Positions 23,101 through 32,962 of a stretch of 64,000 bases of DNA are shown here, piece by piece. The position numbers were made by a program, and so were the translations under genes. The stretch's first letter is position 1. Each line of letters begins with the position of its first letter. The stretch is taken from the NCBI GenBank assembly GCA_963931865.1, contig OZ007505.1, positions 15,087,034 to 15,151,033 of the forward strand. The letters are read 5' to 3'. The notes beneath the pieces were generated by a model. The model made no database searches, was not told the origin of the DNA, and was given only the letters and a program-made list of their open reading frames with translations. This DNA is from Axinella damicornis (taxonomy: Eukaryota; Porifera; Demospongiae; Axinellida; Axinellidae).

Positions 23101-26100
23101 TTAGAGCCAGGTAGAGCCAGGTAGAGCCCGGTAGAGCAGAGGTAGAGCCAGGTAGAGCAGAGGTAGAGCCCGGTAGAGCAGTGGTAGAGCCAGGTAGAGC
23201 CAGGTAGAGCAGAGGTAGAGCCAGGTAGAGCAGAGGTAGAGCCAGGTAGAGAAGAGGTAGAGCCAGGTAGAGCAGAGGTAGAGTCAGAGGTAGAGTCGGG
23301 GGTAGAGCCAGGTAGAGCACAGGTAGAGCAGAGGTAGAGTCAGAGGTAGAGTCAGGGGGTAGAGCCAGGTAGAGCAGAGGTAGAGCCAGGTAGAGCTGGG
23401 AAGAGCCAGGTAGAGCCAGGTAGAGCCAGGTAGAGCAGAGGTAGAGCCAGGTAGAGCCAGGTAGAGCCAGGTAGAGCAGAGGTAGAGCCAGGTAGAGCAA
23501 GGTAGAGCAGAGGTAGAGCCAGGTAGAGCCAGGTAGAGCAGAGGTAGAGCCAGGTAGAGCCAGGTAGAGCAGAGGTAGAGCACGGTAGAGCCAGGTAGAG
23601 CAGAGGTAGAGCCCGGTAGAGCCAGATAGAGCAGAGGTAGAGCAAGGTAGAGTAGAAGTAGAGCCAGGTATACCAGAGGTAGAGCCAGGTAGAGCCAGGT
23701 AGAGCAGAAGTAGAGCCAGGTAGAGCCAGGTTGAGCAGAGGTAGAGCCAGGTAGAGCCAGGTAGAGCAGAGGTAGAGCCAGGTAGAGCCAGGTAGAGCAG
23801 AGGTAGAGCCAGGTAGAGCCAGGTAGAGCAGAGGTAGAGCCAGGTAGAGCCAGGTAGAGCCCGGTAGAGCAGAGGTAGAGCCAGGTAGAGCAGAGGTAGA
23901 GCCAGGTAGAGCAGAGGTAGAGCACGGTAGAGCCAGGTAGAGCAGAGGTATAGCCCGGTAGAGCCAGGTAGAGCAGAGGTAGAGCCAGGTAGAGTAGAAG
24001 TAGAGCCAGGTAGAGCCAGGTAGAGCAGAGGTAGAGCCAGGTAGAGCCAGGTAGAGCCCGGTAGAGCAGAGGTAGAGCCAGGTAGAGCCAGGTAGAGCAG
24101 AGGTAGAGCCCGGTAGAGCAGTGGTAGAGCCAGGTAGAGCCAGGTAGAGCAGAGGTAGAGCCAGGTAGAGCCAAGTATAGCAGAGGTAGAGCCAGGTAGA
24201 GCCATGTAGAGCAGAGGTAGAGCCCGGTAGAGCCAGGTAGAGCCAGGTAGAGCCACGTAGAGCAGAGGTAGAGCCAGGAAGAGCCAGGTAGGGCAGAGGT
24301 AGAGCCAGGTAGAGCAGAGGTAGAGCCAGGTAGAGAAGAGGTAGAGTCAGGTAGAGCAGAGGTAGAGTCAGAGGTAGAGTCAGGGGTAGAGACAGGTAAA
24401 GCAGAGGTAGAGCAGAGGTAGAGTCAGAGGTAGAGTCAGGGGTAGAGCCAGGTAGAGCAGAGGTAGAGCCAGGTAGAGCCAGGTAGAGCCAGGTAGAGCC
24501 CGGTAGAGCAGAGGTAGAGCCAGGTAGAGCCAGGTAGAGCAGAGGTAGAGCCAGGTACAGCAGAGGTAGAGCCAAGTAGAGCAGAGGAAGAGCCAGGTAG
24601 AGCAGAGGTAGAGCCCGGTAGAGCAGAGGTAGAGCCAGGTAGAGCAGAGGTAGAGCAGCGGTAGAGCACCAGGTAGAGCCAGGCATAGCAGAAGTAGAAC
24701 AGGTAGAGCCAGGTAAAGCAGAGGTAGAGCCAGGTAGAGGCAGGTAGAGCAGAGGTAGAGCCAGGTAAAGCAGAGGTAGAGCCAGGTAGAGGCAGGTAGA
24801 GCAAAGGTAGAGCCAGGTAGAGCCAGGTGGAGCAGAGGTAAAGCCAGGTAGAGCAGAGGTAGAGCCAGGTAGAGGCAGGTAGAGCAGAGGTAGAGCCAGG
24901 TGGAGGCAGGTAGAGCTGAGGTAGAGCCAGGTAGAGGCAGGTAGAGCAGAGGTAGAGCCAGGTAGAGCAGAGGTAAAGCCAGGTAGAGCAGAGGTAGAGC
25001 CAGGAAGAGCCAGGTAGAGCAGAGGTAGATCCAGGTAGAGCCAGGTAGAGCAGAGGTAGAGCCAGATAGAGCAGAGGTAGAGCCCGGTAGAGCCAGGTAG
25101 AGCCAGGTAGAGCCAGGTAGAGCAGAGGTAGAGCCAGGTAGAGCCAGGTAGAGCAAAGGTAGAGCCAGGTAGAGCAGAGGTAGAGCCCGGTAGAGTAGAA
25201 GGAGAGCCAGGTAGAGCAGAGGTAGAGCCAGGTAGAGCCAGGTAGAGCAGAGGTAGAGCCAGGTAGAGCAGAGGTAGAGCCCGGTAGAGCAGTGGTAGAG
25301 CCAGGTAGAGCAGAGGTAGAGCCAGGTAGAGTAGAAGTAGAGCCAGGGAGAGAAGAGGTCTAGCCAGGTAGAGCAAGGTAAAGCAGAGGTAGAGCCAGGT
25401 AGAGCCAGGTTGAGCAAAGGTAAAGCCAGGTAGAGCCAGGTAGAGCAGAGGTAGAGCCAGGTAGAGCCAGGTAGAGCAGAGGTAGAGCCCGGAAGAGCCA
25501 GGTAGAGCCAGGTAGAGCCAGGTAGTGAATAGGTAGAGCCAGGTAGAGCCAGGAAGAGCAGAGGTGGAGCCAGGTAAAGCAGAGGTAGAGCCAGGTAGAG
25601 CAGAGGTAGAGCCAGGTTGAGCAGAGGTAGAGCCCGGTAGAGCAGAGGTAGAGCCAGGTAGAGCGTCAGGTAGAGCGTCAGGTAGAGCCAGGCAAAACAG
25701 AGGTAGAACAGGTAGAGCCAGGTAGAGCCAGGTAGAGCCAGGTAAAGCCAGGTAGAGCAGAGGTAGAGCCAGGTAGAGCAGAGGTAGAGCCAGGTAGAGG
25801 CAGGTAGAGCAGAGGTGGAGCCAGGTACAGCAGAGGTAGAGCCAGGCAGAGGAAGGTAGAGCAGAGGTTGAGCCAGGTAGAGCCAGGTAGAGCAGAGGTA
25901 GAGCCAGGTAGAACAGAGGTAGAGCCAGGTAGAGGCAGGTAGAGCAGAGGTAGAGCCAGGTAGAGGCAGGTAGAGCAGAGGTAGAGCCAGGTAGAGGCAG
26001 GTAGAGCAGAGGTAGAGCCATGTAGAGCAGAGGTAGAGCCAGGTAGAGCCAGGTAGAGCAGAGGTAGAGCCAGGTAGAGCAGAGGTAGAGCCCGGTAGAG

Positions 26101-28376
26101 CCAGGTAGAGCCAGGTAGAGCCAAGTAGAGCAGAGGTAGAGCCAAGTAGAGCAGAGGTAGAGCCCGGTAGAGCCCGGTAGAGCCAGGTAGAGCCAGGTAG
26201 AGCCCGGTAAAGCAGAGGTAGAGGCAGGTAGAGCCAGGTAGAGCAGAGGTAGAGCCAGGTATAGCAGTGGTAGAGAGCCAGAGGTAGAGCCATGTAGAGC
26301 AGAGGTAGAGCCAGGTAGAGCCAGGTAGAGTAGAAGTAGAGCCAGGTAGAGCAGAGGTAGAGCCAGGTAGAGCCAGGTAGAGCAGAGGTAGAGCCAGGTA
26401 GAGCCAGGTTGAGCAGAGGTAGAGCCAGGTAGAGCCAGGTAGAGCAGAGGTAGAGCCAGGTAGAGCCAGGTAGAGCAGAGGTAGAACCCAGTAGAGTCAG
26501 GTAGAGCCAGGTAGAGCAGAGGTAGAGCCAGGTAGAGCCAGGTAGAGCAGAGGTAGAGCCAGGTAGAGCAGAGGTAGAGCCAGGTAGAGCAGAGGTAGAG
26601 CCAGGTAGAGCAGAGGTAGAGCCAGGTAGAGCAGAGGTAGAGCCAGGTAGAGCAGAGGTAGAGCCAGGTAGAGCAGAGGTAGAGCCAGGTAGAGCAGAGG
26701 TAGAGCCAGGTAGAGCCAGGTGGAGCAGAGGTAGAGCCAGGTAGAGCCAGGTTGAGCAGAGGTAGAGCCAGGTAGAGCCAGGTAGAGCCAGGTAGAGCCA
26801 GGTAGAGCAGAGGTAGAGTCCAGTAGAGTCAGGTAGAGCCAGGTAGAGCAGAGGTAGAGCCAGGTAGAGCCAGGTAGAGCAGAGGTAGAGCCAGGTAGAG
26901 CAGAGGTAAAGCCAGGTAGAGAAGAGGTAGAGCCAGGTAGAGCAGAGGTAGAGCCCGGTAGAGCAGAGGTAGAGCCAGGTAGAGCAGAGGTAGAGCAGCG
27001 GTAGAGCACCAGGTAGAGCCAGGCATAGCAGAGGTAGAACAGGTAGAGCCAGGTAGAGCCAGGTAGAGCATAGGTAGAGCCAGGTAGTAGCAGGTAGAGC
27101 AGAGGTAGAGCCAGGTAGAGCAGAGGTAGAGCCAGGTAGAGGCAGGTAGAGCAGAGGTAGAGCCAGGTAGAGCAGAGGTAGAGCCAGGTAGAGCCAGGTA
27201 GAGTAGAAGTAGAGCCAGGTAGAGCAGAGGTAGAGCCAGGAAAAGCAGAGGTAGAGCCAGGTAGAGCCAGGTAGAGCAGAGGTAGAGCAGAGGTAGAGCC
27301 AGGTAGAGCAGAGGTAGAGCCAGGTAGAGCCAGGTAGAGTAGAAGTAGAGCCAGGTAGAGACCGGTAGAGCAGAGGTAGAGTCAGGTAGAGCCAGGTAGA
27401 GTAGAAGTCGAGCCAGGTAGAGCAGAGGTAGAGCCAGGTAGAGCCAGGTAGAGGCAGGTAGAGCAGAGGTAGAGGCAGGTAGAGCAGACGTAGAGCCATG
27501 TAGAGCAGAGGTAGAGCCAGGTAAAGCAGAGGTAGAGCCAGGTAGAGCAGAGGTAGAGCCAGGTAGAGCCAGGTAGAGCAGAGGTAGAGCCAGGTAGAGC
27601 CAGGTTGAGCAGAGGTAGAGCCAGGTAGAGCCAGGTAGAGCAGAGGTAGAGCCAGGTAGAGCCAGGTAGAGCAAAGGTAGAGCCCAGTAGAGTCAGGTAG
27701 AGCCAGGTAGAGCAGAGGTAGAGCCAGGTAGAGCCAGGTAGAGCAGAGGTAGAGCCAGGTAAAGCAGAGGTAGAGCCAGGTAGAGCAGAGGTAGAGCCAG
27801 GTAGAGCAGAGGTAGAGCCCGGTAGAGCAGAGGTAGAGCCAGGTAGAGCAGAGGTAGAGCAGCGGTAGAGCACCAGGTAGAGCCAGGCATAGCAGAGGTA
27901 GAACAGGTAGAGCCAGGTAGAGCCAGGTAGAGCCAGGTAGAGCCAGGTAGAGCCAGGTAGAGCAGAGGTAGAGCCAGGTAGAGCCAGGTAGAGCAGAGTT
28001 AGAGCCCGGTAGAGCCAGGTAGAGCCAGGTAGAGCAGAGGTAGAGCCAGGTAGAGCAGAGGTAGAGCCAGGTAGAGCCAGGTAGGGCAGAGGTAGAGACA
28101 GGTAGAGCAGAGGTAGAGCCAGGTAGAGAAGAGGTAGAGCCGTGTAGAGCCAGGTAGAGCAGAGGTAGAGTCAGAGGCAGAGTCAGGGGTAGAGACAGGT
28201 AGAGCAGAGGTAGAGCAGAGGTAGAGTCAGAGGTAGAGTCAGGGGTAGAGCTAGGTAGAGCAGAGTTAGAGCCAGGTAGAGCCAGGTAGAGCCCGGTAGA
28301 GCAGAGGTAGAGCCAGGTAGAGCAGAGGTAGAGCCCGGTAGAGCAGTGGTAGAGCCAGGTAGAGCAGAGGTAGAGC
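11171..28376. repeat. Two-unit minisatellite array B, 17.2 kb
   Basis: The array uses the same 10-bp (AGAGCCAGGT) and 11-bp (AGAGCAGAGGT) units as array A. Alternating 10+11 gives 21 bp, or seven codons, which is why minus-strand frames reach over 1,000 codons (24380-27499) made of ALPGSTS and LYLCSTW-like heptads. Neither unit nor any junction makes a minus-strand stop, so openness carries no coding information. Higher-order structure is visible. A marker AGCAGCGGTAGAGCACCAGG followed by GGCATAGCAGAGGTAGAACA recurs at about 11709, 12222, 16191, 19931, 24655, 26996 and 27860, and blocks with GAGTCAGAGGTAGAGTCAGG recur between them. The + strand is strongly purine-rich. Confidence 0.97.
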
Positions 28377-28910
28377 TTAGTGAATTAGGTGTAGCAATAT
28401 AACATGTACCCATCGTCACATAATTATGCCAATAAGAGTGATTGAGATATATTATGTCCTTAGAGTGCAATTCACTCTTTTTAGTCTCATTCCCATGCAG
28501 ATCGACATACCCCTCACAGATTAGAAGCAATCTGCACTGGGTTGGAATTGGTCTGGGACTAAGACTACACCCTGAATTCTATAATAAGGGGTCTCTGTTC
28601 ACAAAAATCAACTGCACAGTACAGTATTACCTACTATTTCTTTGTACAAAAGGTACTGGTCAAAATAAAAACATCAAATTCATTTTAGCAGTACTAAATC
28701 TGTCTCTTCACAAACAGTTGGGGTTATGAGGGTGTTTGCTCGATCACCAGACGGGGGGGGGGGGGTATCCTCTGACAACACTCTGCAGAATGGAATAGGA
28801 GTACAATAGAGCCTGTACAAGACAGCTTTCATCACCAGGTTATAACAAGTCAACATCAGGGTGTCAAGAAGTCAGCAATGGGCTGGAGAGGGAGAAGACT
28901 TAACGGCATT
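28377..28910. repeat. Block 'L' copy following array B
   Basis: This block is almost the same as 2541-3090, with 13 G instead of 25 at 28753-28765. Its first bases, TTAGTGAATTAGGTGTAGCA then ATATAACATGTACCC, align to TAGTGAAGGTGCATGCAGCA then ATATATACCC at 10672 onwards. This ties the array end to the unexpanded motif. Confidence 0.8.
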
Positions 28911-30003
28911 GGACGTCCACCTCAAAGTACTCCCCCAAAATCCATTAATAATTGGCACGACTGCTTCCAGATCCACACTTGATGGTCTAATTTAGCATGA
29001 CAGGCCATGGACCAAAACTAGTACATGTAGTTAGCGTCTGTATGCATGTTTTGTATACACATGCATGTAGTACACATGACGTCACATGCCATTGTATACG
29101 AGAGCCTACATGCATACAGTTTGTTCCATGCATGCACAATATTGAAAAACGCTCCAAGCAGGTTAGCTAAGGTGTTTACAGATGTCATAATCAGTGCAAA
29201 CAATAAACATAATCACACGTGAGATTAGTGTGGGGTAAGGATGTGTCACTGGGAATTTTTCTGTACTTGGTGCAAGTCAGCTACATCCTTTCCTACACCG
29301 TTTCTTTGTACTTGCAGTGTCATCGTTCGTACTCCATTATAATCAACAAACATGGGGTTGGTCTCGCAGGCCAGCCCGCTTCCGCTCTAGTGTGGAAGTG
29401 GGCTGACCTGTGAGATTAGTGTGGGGTATGTGTCCTCCGTACACTTCCAGTTGTAGTTCCAATAACGAGGTATATACCTATGCAGAAATATGTCAGCAAG
29501 AACAAACTGTCCACCAGTTCAATGTTAACTAGGTCAACCTATAGCCAAATTCCCTGACCTCCACCCCCCACACAGTTTGCTACATAGAGGGAAAGTCTTT
29601 TACGAATACGTCCTGGTACATGTGATAATCGTTAGCCTATAGCTTGGGAAATGTGAATGACTGTTATGCCAGCATTTATGTGCCACGCCTTGTGCTATAA
29701 AATCCACGAAGGCCTACTTGAGTACGGGGAACTTACAGTATATAACCTGCCCAGGACTTCAATAGGAGGATTACCCTCATTCAAGTGGAAGAAGGGAAAA
29801 GTGATCTCTGGTAATCTTTCGTAATTACTTGCAGAGGATCAATCAAGAATACCATAATTATATCAAACAGCTCTGAAGCTGGATTACCATGATTTTTAAA
29901 CACTGGCTTGTAACTGCCTTGGAGTAAAGGAATACACGGCTGGGTACTCGACAATACGTGTGTCAATTCAAAACTTGCAGTACAAGCCTCTAGACTAGCT
30001 GTG

Positions 30004-30067
30004 CAGGAAGTTGTGGGTGGAGTGACCAGAACAAGTCAAGCAGATATCCTCCGCCCACAACTTCCTG
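30004..30067. repeat. Imperfect hairpin, duplicate of 4180-4243
   Basis: It has the same GGAAGTTGTGGG / CCCACAACTTCC arms, carried along by the segmental duplication. Confidence 0.7.
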
Positions 30068-30229
30068 CGGGGAAGTCTAGCCCGATAGACACACACACTG
30101 CAAGCAACACAATGACTGAAGGTGGGGTGGGTGTGGCCTGGGACTACACTGCACAGTGGACATACTTAAATACAGCTGTTTGTAAAAGGGCATGCTCCCT
30201 AACTATATTTGATGAACAGAAAATTTTAC

Positions 30230-30429
30230 ATGGCACAGCCATCCCGAGAGCTTCCACAGCAGAGGACATGGTGTTTGCAGTGAACACTCCTCCCGTACAC
30301 ACATGCACAACAGCTGACAGAACAAAGTCTTGTTGCATGCTTTACGGTGATTCAGAGATTAAAAACTTACCACATGAGCCGGAGCCTGGCAGCACACAGC
30401 ATTCAACATGTAGCAACTCCTCAGTGTCA
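30230..30429 (-). pseudogene. Dihydroxy-acid dehydratase exon remnants, copy 2
   Basis: This is the duplicate of 4406-4605 at an offset of 25,824. The upstream exon (30371-30429) ends in GSGSCG before a GTAAGT donor. The downstream exon (30230-30293) reads GVFTANTMSSAVEALGM. The IlvD/Edd assignment rests on the same motif as in copy 1. No further exons of the enzyme are recognisable between here and the array, so it is not an intact gene. Confidence 0.72.
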
Positions 30430-32121
30430 ATACAACCATGCAGCTCCAAATGAAACAATGGCCTGTGAGACAATGAGAGATCATGTGAACATCAATTCAG
30501 TATGCGAGGTCATGTGAGTCTCATGTGATATACTACAGTTGCATATACATGGTCACATGGAGGTCACACGATCCTCATACCTCTGTGCATCCCGGCTCTT
30601 CCCCTTTCGACTGCAACGAGGAATGACGATACCAATATCAATCTGGGGGTGTAAAACAATTTGAAACCATAATGACAAAATGAATCCCAGTATCCTCTGT
30701 TTGGTTTGGAACGAGCAGTAATACTAGCTTGCACTACCAGTGAGTTGCAACACTGGATTATCCAGGGACAACCCAACCTCCTGGGACGGTATCCCAGACC
30801 ATCAGAGTTACACTGGCCATGGGACTACTGGACCAGAAGTGTTTGGTACTTTACATGCCAGGATGGACGTGTGTTAATATCTGCTGTAGCAGTGTTGCTC
30901 AAGATGCAAACAAAGAGCTCTTAAGGTGGGGCAATTCTAGCCACATGTACCGCCTATTTCCCAGGGTTGTCACCTACGTGTCACTCGTTGATGAGTTAGC
31001 GAGCGGGTTCTCTTTTTCTTGGAGGTCTGGATAGGCCCAGGATCAGGTTCAACATGATTTATATACATTCTCAGTGGATAACACCAATGCTGACTAGATT
31101 CATAGTAGACTAGCTAGCATGACCACGGTGGCTGGCTATCTCTCCTCCCCATTCTCTCAGGCCTCACTTATCCTCGACCAGAAGTACAGAATGGAGTCAC
31201 AGCAACAACCTTGGCCTCGTTCCCAGATGCCAAGCGTTTTCAAACTTATTCCCAAGTGGCATGGGGTCTGGGCACTGTACAGAACAGCGTTTGGAGTCAA
31301 CTACAAACGAGAGAGCGCCAATGGCAGAGGGCCTACCTGAGGAGGTCAAGGGCATCAGTGACCAAAGAAAAAAGTCAGTGACCTGTCCACAGCTTACGTG
31401 TGTACCTGGTGTTGCCCGCCAAAATGTGAATCGCCGATTCCAAGTAATCAAATTAGATGGTTAGGCATACCGGCGCGCACGATGCCGGACGGCTTCTGTA
31501 CGTATATAAAGCGAGTCCAGTTGTGGCGAAGTCAGGTTCGGTTACACACAGCAACATATCCTAGGGTCCACACCATCCGCATGTGGGCACGTTTACACAA
31601 ATGCATGCTGTTTGATCTTGAGGTGCTCAGCCATGAGCCATGCTACACACAGCGCACAGTATGTGGCCTAAAATATGACAAGGATTGCATGGACATGTAG
31701 GTTACTGAGACCCTGGAAGCTACGGACGCTTGTTTATTTAGGACCAGGGAGGGTTAGGCAGGCCACTCGCCTTGTGCCAGGCTATAGGGAGGAGAGACAG
31801 ATCTTCTCCCACACAGCATAGTGGTGAGGTTTCCAGTTCTATTAAAGTTATGATTCCATCAAATCTACCCAAGGGCATATTTCCTCATTCTATCAACAAC
31901 TCAGAGAACCCTGGGAATTAGGCTAGGGACTTAGACCACATCAGCTAGTCAATCTAATAGCATTATGTATATCACGTCAGTCACAGCAGTAGCCGTACTT
32001 GAGGTAAGTGCATCCAGTCTCTGACAGGTCGTCCTCAGCTCTGGAGAGTTGACATGGCCAGGAATCATGGAGCTCCACCAGCTTCTATGGGTCATTCTTG
32101 TGGGCCTAAGCAGGATGAAGG

Positions 32122-32377
32122 GTGAATAGGTTGAAGAGTAAAGAGGTTAAGGGGTGGAGGGATGAGAGGACGGAGGGATAAGAGAGAGGAGGGATGAAGC
32201 CACTGCGTTGAGAGGATGAAAGGTGGAGAGATGAGGCGGTGTACAGTAGGGGTGAGGGGCTGAGGGATAAGGTGAGGTGGATGAGGGGTGGGGTGTGGGG
32301 AGGTGAGGGATGTGGGTGATTGTGAGATCAGGTGCATGTGATGGGGTGACGGAAGGAGAGATGAGGGGTGGAAGGGG
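32122..32377. repeat. Purine-rich degenerate repeat, duplicate of 6290-6545
   Basis: This is the same GGATGAAGGGTGA-like low-complexity DNA as in copy 1. It has no coding meaning. Confidence 0.75.
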
Positions 32378-32435
32378 AAGTGAGCATAAACATGGCTGAT
32401 ACGTATGATCGGCTCTGCTGAGCATCTGCAGTCCC

Positions 32436-32757
32436 CTAACAGCCTTCCCTCACGGCAGCATCCCACTGTCTAGTCCAACCAATCCGACCTGCCACCTCAG
32501 CAATCACTGGAGCCTTCTCCCAGCATCTGTCCACAAGCTTCAGTGTGTCTTGCTGATAGATCACCTCCTTCATCTCCCTCAGGGCCACCACCAAAAGCCT
32601 GCTAGCTCCTCATCCAGACTGAGCAGTGACGGCAGGAGTGTTGAAGTGATGTTTCGGCTACTTCAGCATCCTTTCCGCCAACTCCCCCTGGAAAGCCTCC
32701 TCTGTCATACCCAGTTCTCCCTCCCAAACAGCAAAATCTGCATCACACAACTCTTAG
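32436..32757 (-). pseudogene. Unidentified coding-like remnant, duplicate of 6604-6925
   Basis: This is the same pair of minus-strand stretches (ending MLK-stop and REGC-stop) as in copy 1, again just upstream of a zinc-finger first exon. The product is unknown. Confidence 0.4.
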
Positions 32758-32774
32758 CCATGTTCTGGATCACC

Positions 32775-32824
32775 TCTCCGTTCCCAGAGTATTTTCCGCA
32801 TGCAATAACGCTCTGGGAACGAGA
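32775..32824. repeat. Conserved upstream hairpin (copy 2)
   Basis: CGTTCCCAGAG / CTCTGGGAACGAG arms around TTTTCCGCATGCAATAACG, matching copy 1. Confidence 0.72.
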
Positions 32825-32962
32825 CACACAGACAGGCAAGGGCGCGGCGCAGCGCGCCAACAGCAAGAAGCACATGTAGCAGGCCGGCCAAGGGCAAGGA
32901 GCGTGGGCGAAGAGCTCTTTCACGAACCTACAGATACAGAAGAGAGTGTAGGTTACGTCCAA

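Noticed and set aside
11171..28376. Telomere or classic centromere satellite
   Set aside because: The 10/11-bp units are unlike TTAGGG and much shorter than usual centromere satellites. The array lies between gene-bearing duplicates. A centromeric role cannot be judged from sequence.
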